From contig OX463778.1 of NCBI GenBank assembly GCA_949825025.1, forward strand, positions 744,001 to 808,000: a DNA stretch of 64,000 nucleotides. Direction: 5' to 3'. The notes beneath the pieces are model-generated. The model was not told the DNA's origin, did no database searches, and saw only the letters and a list, made by a program, of their open reading frames with translations. Source of the stretch: Siphlonurus alternatus (taxonomy: Eukaryota; Arthropoda; Insecta; Ephemeroptera; Siphlonuridae). How positions within the stretch are numbered: the first letter of the stretch is position 1; each line of letters starts with the position of its first letter. Positions 1 to 11,321 of the stretch are shown piece by piece. The translations under genes and the position numbers were made by a program.

Positions 1-153
1 AAACGCTATATATTTTCGTTTTTTAAACATAAAATACGCGCGCGTGGTGATTTAAAATTTTTGATCAAAACAATCCAGTTTAAGAAAAGAAAGAAAGGAA
101 GAAAAAAAAAAACGGGATGACATAATTAAGATGCGATGTATAGAATAGAATCA

Positions 154-292
154 CGGACCAAATACCCCCGGACGAAATTCCCCCGGACCAAATATCCCCG
201 CCAGGACCGGACCAAATACCCCCGGACGAAATATCCCCGGACGAAATACTCCCGGACGAAACACCCCCGGACGAAATACCCCCTTGTAAGTG
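154..292. repeat. 15-bp tandem satellite (left terminus of foldback element)
   Basis: About nine units of a 15-bp motif close to GGACGAAATACCCCC, with GGACCAAAT variants and one irregular unit. The reverse complement of the same motif recurs at 2886-2924 and 4862-4926, so the satellite forms the ends of a larger inverted-repeat element. It keeps an open frame on both strands only because of the repeat; I do not regard either frame as a gene. Confidence 0.85.
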
Positions 293-639
293 TAGAGGGG
301 CGGGCGACCAACACGGGAGGGGAAGTCGACTTTATTTATAAAGTCTGTTTTTATGTCGTTTGTCTGACGTCACGCGCGTCGTATTAAAGAAGGAAGTAAT
401 AGTAACGCCATTTTTCACAACAAATATATATCATATAATATTCAAAGTATATTTATAGTTAATGCCGTATCAAGATCTCAAATTGCGTCTTTAATTTTAT
501 TATACCAAAACATACTCAAAATTGTGCCGCAAACAAACGATTTTTGTATATGCTATGCTTACTTTGATAGTGCGGCAATTGTCACAGCGTTTAGCAGCAA
601 AATTTTGAAGTTGTTTAAACGATTTTAGGTTTTTAAACC

Positions 640-1529
640 TAGATGTGCCACTAGCGATTTGAGCAAAGCCCGAAATTAACAAATACTTCGGGCTTTGCTC
701 ATTTAAATTTGAACATTTATAGAAGTGCTCAAATCGAAAAAAGCAATCCCCGACGAGGAGTTTTATATCGGGCGTTGCTCATTTAAATTTGAACATTTAT
801 AGAAGTGCTCAAATCGGAAAAAGCGAACCCCGACGAGAAGTTTTATTTCGGGGTTTGCTCATTTCTAAAAGTGCCCAACTCGAAAAAAGCAACCCCGCGA
901 CGATAATTTTTATTTCGGGCTTTGCTCATAGTTTTGATCATTTCTAGAAGTGCCCAAAGCAAAATAAAAAATAATAATTGGAAATTGTTCCGTATTATAG
1001 CAATAAATAATAAAAATAATGTAAATTTAATAAAATTTTAATTATATCATTTTTTTAATTTATTGATAAAAATACAAATTTAACATTAATAGCGTGTATA
1101 GTATTTTTTTTTATCAAAACATTTCTTTCTGTATATATTCAAGTCATATTGAAAAAATACGATTTTTTCACACTGACAATGAGAGACACTTTTAATTTTT
1201 TTATTAATATCATTTTTTTATAATTAAAGGGTATGATTACAATTATACTCTAGCAATGAATTTCAGGTTGCAGATGAACAATTTCTAAGTTCAGACGACG
1301 TACCACACATGACAAAGAAAAGAGTGTCTCAGATCAGCAGCAGCATTAGCAAATTCAAAGCCACAGGTTTTTTGTTTTGCAACTGCAAGAAAGGTTGTCA
1401 ATCTAAAATATGTTGTGCAAATTAAGAAAAAATTTAGATGAAATTTAAAATGCCATGATAGTAATCCCTGCAAAAATAAGTCAAGTTCAGGTAATAATAC
1501 GATCAGGTAATAATCAATTTTAATAATAT

Positions 1530-1608
<79 letters not shown>

Positions 1609-2326
1609 GTTGTTTATTTATTAATTAATGTATTTATTTACTTATTTATTTATTAATTAACTAATTTATTTATTTATTTATTAATTTATTTATTTATTTA
1701 TTTTAAATTAGTAGGTTTGGTACTATCTTGAGGAGCTCTTTGCTTCTTACCAAGTTCTCTAAATTAAGTTAAAATTATTTTACAATATATCAGAGCTGTA
1801 AAAAAATTATTTAAATTAACTAACATACAATTATATTAATATAAAAAGTTTGACAAAATCGTATTTTTCAGTATGACTTGAATAAAACAGAAAGAAATAT
1901 TTTAATAAAAAAATAATATCGCTATATTGCTAAATTTGTATTTTTGTTACTTATTTAAAAAAGTGATGTAGTTAAAATATTATTAAATTCACAATATTTT
2001 ATTGTTTTAATTATTTATTACAAATTTTTACTATAATACGGTACAATTTCCAATTATTTTTTTTCACTTTGCTTTGAGCACTTCTAGAAATGATCAAAAC
2101 AGTGAGCAAATCCCAAAATAAAGCTTCTCGACAGGGTTTGTATTTTTCGAGTTGAGCACTTCTGGAAATGATCAAATTTAAATGAGCAAACCCCAAAATG
2201 AAACTTCACGTTGGGGTTTGCTTTTTTCGATTTGAGCACTTCTAGAAATGTTCAAATTTATATGAGCAAAGCCCAAAATATTTGTTAATTTCGGGCTTTG
2301 CTCAAATCGCTAGGGGCACACCTAGA
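640..2326. mobile_element. Palindromic non-autonomous DNA element
   Basis: The left end (TGTGCCACTAGCGATTTG...) is mirrored at 2275-2326. The arms contain an imperfect ~95-bp tandem unit featuring GCTCATTTAAATTTGAAC and the motif CGGGCTTTGCTC, repeated about four times per side. The mirror continues inward to about 1150 on the left and 1848 on the right. The centre is AT-rich with an ATTT microsatellite. There is no coding frame above background. The short outermost flanks are similar, so the exact boundary and target duplication are uncertain. Confidence 0.6.
1528..1705. repeat. (ATTT)n microsatellite
   Basis: A run of TTTA/ATTT tetranucleotides with a few interruptions, in the centre of the palindromic element. 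Confidence 0.9.
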
Positions 2327-3109
2327 TGTACGCATTGAATTCGAGCTTTGGTGCCAACATATATAAATAGAAAAGGAAGGAATAAATAAGGAAATAAATA
2401 GAACAACAAGTAAATTAAGTTTCTTCAGGAGGGGTACACATGCTACGTTAAGTGTTCACGGCACCTTTAGTACCGGGGGACCAAAAACAATAAAAAATAT
2501 TGCATTTTTAGACCTATACCAATCGAATCAGATTTAAAAAATTACACTAAAAAAATTTACTTATTTTTTTTTTTTAAGTTTCAAAAAATTATATAGGGAT
2601 GATTTTGAAAATTTTTAGTTTAAAAAAAAAATCTAAAAAAAAAATGCAATAAACACTAATAATTAACATGCATAAAATGTATCGTATCAAAATTTATTAC
2701 ACATTAATTTTAATTCGATATGAATGATATGATAAATTAATGCATAACGTATTGGCCTAACGTTACTAATGTAACTTCCTTCTTTAATACGACGCGCGTG
2801 ACGTCAGACAAACGACAGAAAAACAGACTTTATAAATAAAGTCAACTTCCCCTCCCGCGTTGGTCACCCGCCCCTCTCCACTTACAAGGGGGTATTTCGT
2901 CCGGTGGTATTTCGTCCGGGAGTACCCTTGTCAAAAAATGAGTCTAGTAGTCAAGTGGTTGACGACTTAAAACAAGTACTTGACTACTTAAAACAAGTAG
3001 TCAGACTACTGGGTCAAGTAGTCGGACTACTGAGTCAGGTGCTCAGGTGCTCAGTGTTCAAAATCTTGACCACTTGTTAAGTAGTCGGACCACTGAATCA
3101 AGTAGTCAG

Positions 3110-3695
3110 CGCTCAGTGTTCATAAAATCTCGATCACTTGGTAAGTAGTCAGAATTTTGTGACCACTTATGCAAGTAGTCGGCGCTCAGTGTTCATAAAA
3201 TCTCGACCACTTGGTAAGTAGTCAGAATTTTGTGACTACTTATGCAAGTAGTCGGCGCTCAGTGTTCATAAAATCTCGACCACTTCGTAAGTAGTCAGAA
3301 TTTTGTGACTACTTATGCAAGTAGTCGGCGCTCAGTGTTCATAAAATTTCGACCACTTGGTAAGTAGTCAGAATTTTGTGACTACTTATGCAAGTAGTCG
3401 GCGTTCAGTGTTCATAAAATCTCGACCACTTGGTAAGTAGTCAGAATTTTGTGACTACTTATGCAAGTAGTCGGCGCTCAGTGTTCATAAAATTTCGACC
3501 ACTTGGTAAGTAGTCAGAATTTTGTGACTACTTATGCAAGTAGTCGGCGGTCAGTGTTCATAAAATCTCGACCACTTCGTAAGTAGTCAGATTTTTGTGA
3601 CTACTTATGCAAGTAGTCGGCGCTCAGTGTTCATAAAATCTTGATCACTTGGTAAGTAGTCAGAATTTTGTGACTACTTATGCAAGTAGTCGAAA
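3110..3695. repeat. 73-bp tandem repeat array in copy A
   Basis: About eight units spaced 73 bp apart, most easily counted by the motif CAGTGTTCATAAAAT at roughly 3114, 3187, 3260 and onward. Each unit contains AAGTAGTC and its complement GACTACTT, so each can itself form a hairpin. The array continues with shorter AGTAGTC repeats on its left side. Confidence 0.85.
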
Positions 3696-4604
3696 CATCA
3701 TGACCACTTAGCATTTGACTACTTAATTAGTTGTCACAAAATTCTGACTACTTAAGAAAGTGATCACTTACCAAGTAGTCAATTGTACGGGGTTCTCGTG
3801 ATGAAGAAAATTATCTAAAATGGTGGCACTAAACACATGTGAGACGGGGTTGTGTGTGCAGAGCTCCCGGAACAATTTGTTTTTCAAGCAGTTTTACATC
3901 AGATAAGTACCTTTTCAGTACCTAAAACGTATTATGAAATGTTATTTATTAAAATTCTCGTTACTTTGTGTCAAATTATTTGTTCTAGGTAGCCTTAAAC
4001 AGTCAATGTTTATCGGCTCTTGGAACTTGATAAAAAAAACGCCGAGATGAAAGCCGTTGGTAATTATTCTTCAAAGATGTTCATATTTTATTATGTATTT
4101 TATTTATTATATTAATAATTATAAATCTTTAATAATCAACGTGTTTTTTTTTCATATATATTTTTTTTTATTATATATTTATAAAGTATGAATTAAAAAA
4201 TATTATTCTTTCATTTTGCTGTAAAAAATTAAAAAAATACTTAGGAAATTAAATTAAATTAAGTTAGGAATAATTTAATAAAGTAAATGTTTTAAAAAGT
4301 TTTTTTTTTTAAAAAAGTTTTAAAAAAAAGTAAATGTTTTTATTGCATGGAGCGTAAAATTGGAATGTATATTATAGATGTTTCTCGTCCTATTTGTTTG
4401 TCACGTTTTTATCTTGAATTATTACAAAGTATTATAATTACATTTTAATAATTCAAGTTAAAAATGTGAAAGAATAATTTCTTTACTTGTTCCAGTTATA
4501 ATTTATCTATCTGTTGGCTTAAACGGGAAAAAACTGCATTGTGATGATAGACGGATATATCGCGAGAAAATACTAAAAAACCGTTTAATTTGACCACTTG
4601 AAAT

Positions 4605-4775
4605 CGACTACTGGTGACTACTTGAAAGTGACTACTGGTGACTACTTGAAAGTGACTACTGGTGACCACTTGAAAGTGACTACTGGTGACTACTTGAAAG
4701 TGACTACATGGTGACTACTTGAAAGTGACTACTGGTGACTACTTGAAAGTGACTACTGGTGACTACTTGCGACCA
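4605..4775. repeat. 24-bp tandem repeat array in copy A
   Basis: About seven units of TGACTACTTGAAAGTGACTA plus CTGG. The reverse complement occurs at about 8862-9030 in copy B. Confidence 0.85.
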
Positions 4776-4926
4776 CTTGGGCAGTGACTACTTGACCACT
4801 GCTCAAATTATCACTTAGCAGTAGTCACCACTTGACTACTGCCTTTATTTTTCGACTAGGGTATTTCGTCCGGTCCGGACGGGGATATTTGGTCCGGGGG
4901 TATTTCGTCCGGGGATATTTGGTCCG

Positions 4927-6047
4927 CTTACCATAGAGTAAACTCGGGTGTCTCGCGTGATCGTGCATGTAAGTTCACAACGCACAAATTAAGGGATCTT
5001 CAATTTGCCGAGTTTGTTGTAAATTTATTAATAATTAATATATAAAAAAAATGTGATAGCTGATATTTAAAAAAGATCGAGTAAAGCAAAAATTGCAAAT
5101 GAGTTTGTATATACATCAGCGTCGACACTCGATCATTCACGGGATAAATTAAAAACAAAATTCAAGTGCATCGTCATTAATTAATATCAACGAAAATATC
5201 TCGGCAGCAAAATACGAAACTTTGAGTGCATTTTCCGTAAATGCATGGATTCAAAATTAATTTAAGCATTCATAATAATTAAATGCTTTAAAAAATTTGG
5301 TAGAAATTAAAAGCAGTTACATAATATATGTTTTACATTTTTACATATATAATTATTAACATTATTATGCATTTTTATTTCACTTTTCAGACTTTTACCT
5401 TTGCCGGTGGTCAATGTAAACCTTCTGTATGTAGTTTGTTGCGATTTGCGATACGGTGACCATCGCAACATATGATACTACATACACAGAAGGATTACAT
5501 CGAACACCAGCAAAGGTAAAAGTCCGAAAAGTAAAATAAAAATGCATTCAATATGCTTTGCACGAAAAAGTCATTTACTTATATAATTTAATAATAATTA
5601 TCATGCATATTACAAATTACAACTATGGTGATTTATGCCAAACTCGATCGTTCAACCAACGTTTTAGCCTTTTAGCATATCGTCATGGTATGCAAGAAAA
5701 TTAATTGTATTAATTTTTACACATTTTTTTTTACCATAAAATATTACACAACATATGAAAATACGTCAAAACAAATTTTATCAAAATTACATTAATAATT
5801 ACAGCTATACATTATTTTAATATTATTTTAAATTTGCATGTTTCACAATAATTCCCCATTTATAATTGATTTATTAAACGATTTACCATAGCTCTGGCTG
5901 ATATGAGATGTTTCAAAACAATCAAAACTGAAAAGTTCTAACAAAGAGCATGTTGAATCCTGCCCCTACCTATAATTTTTATTTATAATTCATAACATCA
6001 CTATAAATTATATGAAAAAAAATACTAATTATAGACACCGGAATTAT
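4927..6047. other. AT-rich spacer with a 181-bp foldback hairpin
   Basis: No gene is seen. A near-perfect inverted repeat lies at about 5367-5547; its arms are marked by ATGCATTTTTATTT and GACTTTTACCTTTGC and their complements. It is probably a small MITE. The rest is AT-rich without a readable frame. Confidence 0.55.
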
Positions 6048-7224
6048 TTAAAGGGTTCCTGAACTTGAAAATTCATATGCAGATATGGTCCTCACAAGAG
6101 TCCGGATGCAAGTTTTAGTTGCCTAGTGGAACTCCCTGCCGTCCGAGGTGGTGGGGGCGGAGAGTTACGGGGGATTTAAGAGTGCGTTGAGCACTATATT
6201 GCGAGCCACCGTGGTTTAGCCACATTTGCCGCAGAGCGTTAAAATCTAAATCGCACCGTTGTCTAGATATGAGCGAAAGAATGCCACGTGGCTAGTAGCG
6301 ATGACGTCACATCGCTTAAGGTCGAAGCGATCTTTTACATGCAAGGAAGCGATCTTTTACATGCAAGCGTACGGCCGCGACCACGTTTTCTCGTACTCGT
6401 GGTCGCATAGCGCGAGTTAGGAATGACGTATCAACAAAAATCAAAAAGGACATGAATGACAACATCCTAATGAACATTGAACTCGATTTTCGAACATTTA
6501 TGTTGGTAAAAAAAATAGATATCGCAATTCACAAATTAATATTTTTATTTTTTATTCACAATGAAGTATACAGAAACAAACAGTTTTATTCTTTGCATGA
6601 TTTTTTTTTTGTTTTTGCTTCACATAATATTATATACGTAAAGTAAGTGATGTTGTTAATTGTTAATTGCAATAAAATATTACAATCACATTATTTAGTA
6701 ACATTAATAAAAATACTCCAAATATTTATAATAATAAAATTATTTGAATTATATTTTCTTTTTCCTTTCTTATATTATAAATAAACAAAATTACATGGTG
6801 CGATGACAATATAATTTTAATATTACTACATATATAATTATGTTTATACCTTATACAGATATAAGTCTCGTAAATTCGTATAATAACACTGTGAAAAAAA
6901 TCATTTCAAACTATTTATATAAGCATGCAGTGCTCAAAATAAGTAGAGTTATATATATTATAGTCCATGCTGAGGCGCCTCGATCGAAAGCCTGTAGGAT
7001 GGATCGTCATACGAGTTGCATTTCTTACAATTAAAATACTGTATTAATTTTAACTAACTATCTAGTTTTCTTTAGTCCAAAATTAATTATGCTGCTGCAC
7101 TATGTAGATTAATTATATTTTCTATTTTATATCGAACACTGCGTAGCTTTTTCCTACCAAAGGATTATGGCAACTAAATAAATGATTAATTCTGGCTCGT
7201 TTCAACATGCCTTAAAAATATAAA

Positions 7225-7310
7225 ACAGGCATCAAGAACAGTGTTGGACGCTGAGCGTGGTTGTTATTTGGATGGGTGACCGTTTTCAGCAACGTTTCAC
7301 AGCTTTTTAA
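7225..7310 (+). repeat. 5S rRNA-like fragment, left arm
   Basis: Contains GTTATTTGGATGGGTGACCG, close to the 3' half (box C region) of eukaryotic 5S rRNA. It is shorter than the matching sequence in the opposite arm. Confidence 0.6.
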
Positions 7311-7549
7311 TTATATTGAAATTTAAAAAAAAAAGTAATAATGCATTTTTTCAATTACAATTTTGATTAAACACGTACAAATTAAAATACAAATATTTAA
7401 TACATACACATATAATATTAATGTATTTTTTTTTAATCAACCAACATTATATACAATCAACTTAAGTTACTGTTATATATAACTAATTAATGTATATATT
7501 TTTTATACATAAAACAATCCTTCTGACACTTTGCCCTCTAGCACGCTCA

Positions 7550-7770
7550 TCCATAGGACCCGTTGACTAAAGGGAACGTGGATACTTCAGTTAGGATGGA
7601 CCGGGCTGTATTTTGTCAATTGCCTAAATCCAAGAAAAATACAGTATGGAAAAGTGAAGTGATGTTGAAAACGGTCACCCATCCAAATAACAACCGCGCT
7701 CAACGTTGCTGGGCATCGGTGATCTGGCGAAAATTGGTCACCACACGTACTGTCTAACACTGTTCTTGAT
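7550..7770 (-). repeat. 5S-derived SINE-like sequence in palindrome centre
   Basis: On the minus strand it has a degenerate 5S rRNA-like stretch (complement of ACGGTCACCCATCCAAATAA and then ATCGGTGATCTGGC). This is followed by sequence similar to the body of the SINE at 21795-22200. It is probably an older, diverged relative captured within the palindromic element. Confidence 0.5.
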
Positions 7771-8766
7771 GCCTGTTTTATATTTTTAATGCATGTTGAA
7801 ATGAGCCAGAATTAATAATTTATGTAGTTGCCATAATTCTTTGGTAGGAAAAAGCTACGCAGTGTTCGATTTAAAAAAGAAAATATAATTAATCTACATA
7901 GCGCAGCAGCATAATTAATTTTGGACTAAAGAAAACTAGATAGTTAGTTAAAATTAATACAGTATTTTAACTGTAAGAAATGCAACTCGTATGATCCATC
8001 CTGCAGGCTTTCGATCGAGGCGCCTGGATCATGGACCATAGTATATAACTCACCTTATTTTGAGCACTGCATGCTTATATAAATAGTTTAAAATGATTTT
8101 TTCACAGTGATATAATACGAATTTACGAGACTTATATCTGTATAAGGTATAAACATATGTAGTAATATTAAAATTATATTGTTATCGCACCATGTAATTT
8201 TGCTTATTTATAATATAAGAAAAGAAAAAGAAAAATATAATTCAAATAATTTTATTATTATAAATATTTGGAGTATTTTTATTAATGCAATGTTACTAAA
8301 TAATGTGATTGTAATATTTTATTGCAATTAACAATTTACAACATCACTTACTTTACGTATGTAATATTATGTGAAGCAAAAACAAACAAAAAAATCATGC
8401 AAAGAATCAACTGTTTATTTCTGTATATTTCATTGTGAATAAAAAATAAAAATATTAATTTGTGAATTGCGATATCTATTTTTTTTACCAACATAAATGT
8501 TCGAAAATCGAGTTCAATGTACATTAGGATGTTGTCATTCATGTCCTTTTTGATTTTTGTTGATACGTCATTCCTAACTCGCGCTATGCGACGACCACGA
8601 CGCGAGTATGCATACGAGAAAACGTGGTCGCGGCCGTACGCTTGCATGATCGCTTCGACCTTAAGCGATGTGACGTCATCGCTACTAGCCACGTGGCATT
8701 CTTTCGCTCATATCTAGACAACGGTGCGACCTAAGCAACTATAATAAAACTTGCATCCGGACTCTT

Positions 8767-10776
8767 CCCTAGTCGAAAAATAAAGGCAGTAGTCAAGTGG
8801 TGACTACTGCTAAGTGATAATTTGAGCAGTGGTCAAGTAGTCACTGCCCAAGTGGTCGCAAGTAGTCACCAGTAGTCACTTTCAAGTAGTCACCAGTAGT
8901 CACTTTCAAGTAGTCACCATGTAGTCACTTTCAAGTAGTCACCAGTAGTCACTTTCAAGTGGTCACCAGTAGTCACTTTCAAGTAGTCACCAGTAGTCAC
9001 TTTCAAGTAGTCACCAGTAGTCGATTTCAAGTGGTCAAATTAAACGGTTTTTTAGTATTTTCTCGCGATATATCCGTCTATCATCACAATGCAGTTTTTT
9101 CCCGTTTAAGCCAACAGATAGATAAATTATAACTGGAACAAGTAAAGAAATTATTCTTTCACATTTTTAACTTGAATTATTAAAATGTAATTATAATACT
9201 TTGTAATAATTCAAGATAAAAACGTGACAAACAAATAGGACGAGAAACATCTATAATATACATTCCAATTTTACGCTCCATGCAATAAAAACATTTACTT
9301 TTTTTTAAAACTTTTTTAAAAAAAAAAACTTTTTAAAACATTTACTTTATTAAATTATTCCTAACTTAATTTAATTTAATTTCCTAAGTATTTTTTTAAT
9401 TTTTTACAGCAAAATGAAAGAATAATATTTTTTAATTCATACTTTATAAATATATAATAAAAAAAAATATATATGAAAAAAAAACACGTTGATTATTAAA
9501 GATTTATAATTATTAATATAATAAATAAAATACATAATAAAATATGAACATCTTTGAAGAATAATTACCAACGGCTTTCATCTCGGCGTTTTTTTTATCA
9601 AGTTCCAAGAGCCGATAAACATTGACTGTTTAAGGCTACCTAGAACAAATAATTTGACACAAAGTAACGAGAATTTTAATAAATAACATTTCATAATACG
9701 TTTTAGGTACTGAAAAGGTACTTATCTGATGTAAAACTGCTTGAAAAACAAATTGTTCCGGGAGCTCTGCACACACAACCCCGTCTCACATGTGTTTAGT
9801 GCCACCATTTTAGATAATTTTCTTCATCACGAGAACCCCGTACAATTGACTACTTGGTAAGTGATCACTTTCTTAAGTAGTCAGAATTTTGTGACAACTA
9901 ATTAAGTAGTCAAATGCTAAGTGGTCATGATGTTTCGACTACTTGCATAAGTAGTCACAAAATTCTGACTACTTACCAAGTGATCAAGATTTTATGAACA
10001 CTGAGCGCCGACTACTTGCATAAGTAGTCACAAAAATCTGACTACTTACGAAGTGGTCGAGATTTTATGAACACTGAACGCCGACTACTTGCATAAGTAG
10101 TCACAAAAATCTGACTACTTACGAAGTGGTCGAGATTTTATGAACACTGAACGCCGACTACTTGCATAAGTAGTCACAAAATTCTGACTACTTACCAAGT
10201 GGTCGAAATTTTATGAACACTGAGCGCCGACTACTTGCATAAGTAGTCACAAAATTCTGACTACTTACCAAGTGGTCGAGATTTTATGAACACTGAACGC
10301 CGACTACTTGCATAAGTAGTCACAAAATTCTGACTACTTACCAAGTGGTCGAAATTTTATGAACACTGAGCGCCGACTACTTGCATAAGTAGTCACAAAA
10401 TTCTGACTACTTACGAAGTGGTCGAGATTTTATGAACACTGAGCGCCGACTACTTGCATAAGTAGTCACAAAATTCTGACTACTTACCAAGTGGTCGAGA
10501 TTTTATGAACACTGAGCGCCGACTACTTGCATAAGTGGTCACAAAATTCTGACTACTTACCAAGTGATCGAGATTTTATGAACACTGAGCGCTGACTACT
10601 TGATTCAGTGGTCCGACTACTTAACAAGTGGTCAAGATTTTGAACACTGAGCACCTGAGCACCTGACTCAGTAGTCCGACTACTTGACCCAGTAGTCTGA
10701 CTACTTGTTTTAAGTAGTCAAGTACTTGTTTTAAGTCGTCAACCACTTGACTACTAGACTCATTTTTTGACAAGGG
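8767..10776 (-). mobile_element. Foldback-like element, copy B (inverted relative to copy A)
   Basis: A 2010-bp reverse-complement copy of 2925-4861 with the same termini (CCCTAGTCGAAAAAT left, ATTTTTTGACAAGGG right). It is 73 bp longer than copy A, exactly one unit of the 73-bp array, which here spans about 9940-10610. The middle ~0.8 kb matches copy A closely. The flanking dinucleotide is TT on both sides (8765-8766 and 10777-10778). The uninterrupted site can be read in the opposite arm of the host palindrome near 6107-6117 as the complement of ACTCTTGTGAGG. The right flank has a short extra GTGAAGA-like duplication. Confidence 0.8.
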
Positions 10777-10838
10777 TTGTGAAGAGTGAGGACCATATTA
10801 TATCTACATATGAATTTTCAAGTTCAGGAACCCTTTAA

Positions 10839-11102
10839 CTAATGGGAAGTTATTCCTTTAATTATACTTACATTTTAATTACACTCCTCAGGCATCCGGT
10901 GTCAGACGACGCTGCTTACTCGTGGCAATGCGCACACACTACTACTGACCAGTGACCAGCTACTCAAGCTACAGACAGTACTGACTGGACTAGACTAGAT
11001 CATAAATCACAAGACCGATCGCTGCCGCCGGCCAGCCGCCCTGATTGGCCCTCTAGCGACAGCGCGGACGCCTGCTTCCTGCTTGCGCTGGGCATGTAAC
11101 GT
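10839..11102. other. Spacer between mobile elements
   Basis: Moderately GC-rich single-copy-looking DNA. I see no supported coding frame or RNA gene. Confidence 0.4.
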
Positions 11103-11321
11103 CTCAAGTAAAACGAAAACGTATGCAACTGGTATGCATCTCGTATAAATCTGGTATGGAAATCCTATGTTAATGCTATGGCAAAAACTGGTATGGAAAA
11201 AGCTAGGTTTGTTCGAAGTATGGAATTGAAACAAATCCATACCAGATGACGTCACATTATTTCAGAATAGTTACAGACGAGTTTACATACGTGCATACCA
11301 GTTTACATACGTGCATACGTG

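Larger units (their letters stand above)
2925..4861 (+). mobile_element. Foldback-like element, copy A (CCCTTGTC...GACTAGGG)
   Basis: A 1937-bp element bounded by imperfect terminal inverted repeats CCCTTGTCAAAAAAT and CCCTAGTCGAAAAAT (the second read on the opposite strand). A TA dinucleotide is duplicated at the insertion (2923-2924 and 4862-4863). The empty site, the satellite unit GGGAGTATTTCG, can be read at about 240-256 on the opposite strand. The left part is a 73-bp tandem array, the right part a 24-bp tandem array, and the middle about 0.8 kb of unique AT-rich DNA. No transposase is seen, so it is non-autonomous. A full second copy lies inverted at 8767-10776. Confidence 0.8.
154..4926. 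mobile_element. Foldback-like element with satellite termini, interrupted by two insertions
   Basis: Both ends are made of the same 15-bp satellite in opposite orientation (154-292 against 2886-2924 plus 4862-4926). Inside the satellite, a unique inverted stretch follows at about 293-405, mirrored at about 2770-2885; it includes a TGACGTCA-like site and a TTTATAAA motif. The right satellite is split by a 1.9-kb element at 2925-4861, and a second palindromic element sits in the middle at about 640-2326. No transposase frame is seen. Tandem-repeat inverted ends recall Drosophila Foldback and Galileo elements; the superfamily here is an inference. Confidence 0.6.
6052..10834. mobile_element. ~2.8-kb palindromic element with copy B nested in it
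   Basis: The left end AGGGTTCCTGAACTTG is mirrored at 10819-10834. Both ends abut TTAA (6048-6051 and 10835-10838), which suggests a TTAA target duplication. The arms at about 6052-7310 and 7665-8766 are mirror images, including a GC-richer stretch with TGACGTCA near 6302 and 8673. Short frames in the two arms are copies of each other. The centre carries 5S-rRNA-like sequence. The right arm is interrupted by copy B at 8767-10776. No transposase is seen. TTAA suggests piggyBac-type mobilisation, by inference only. Confidence 0.65.

Noticed and set aside
126..387. Overlapping frames on both strands rich in KYPRTKYPR or YFVRGYFVRG repeats
   Set aside because: They are translations of a 15-bp satellite, open in several frames only because the unit is a multiple of three and lacks stops.
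3100..3695. CRISPR array
   Set aside because: The 73-bp unit is a continuous tandem repeat with no variable spacers, in eukaryotic transposon DNA.
6452..8692. Mirror frames (MNDNILM...) in both palindrome arms, 64 and 114 codons
   Set aside because: They are the same sequence in two inverted arms, AT-rich and without a recognisable family. The longer one is only an upstream extension in one arm.
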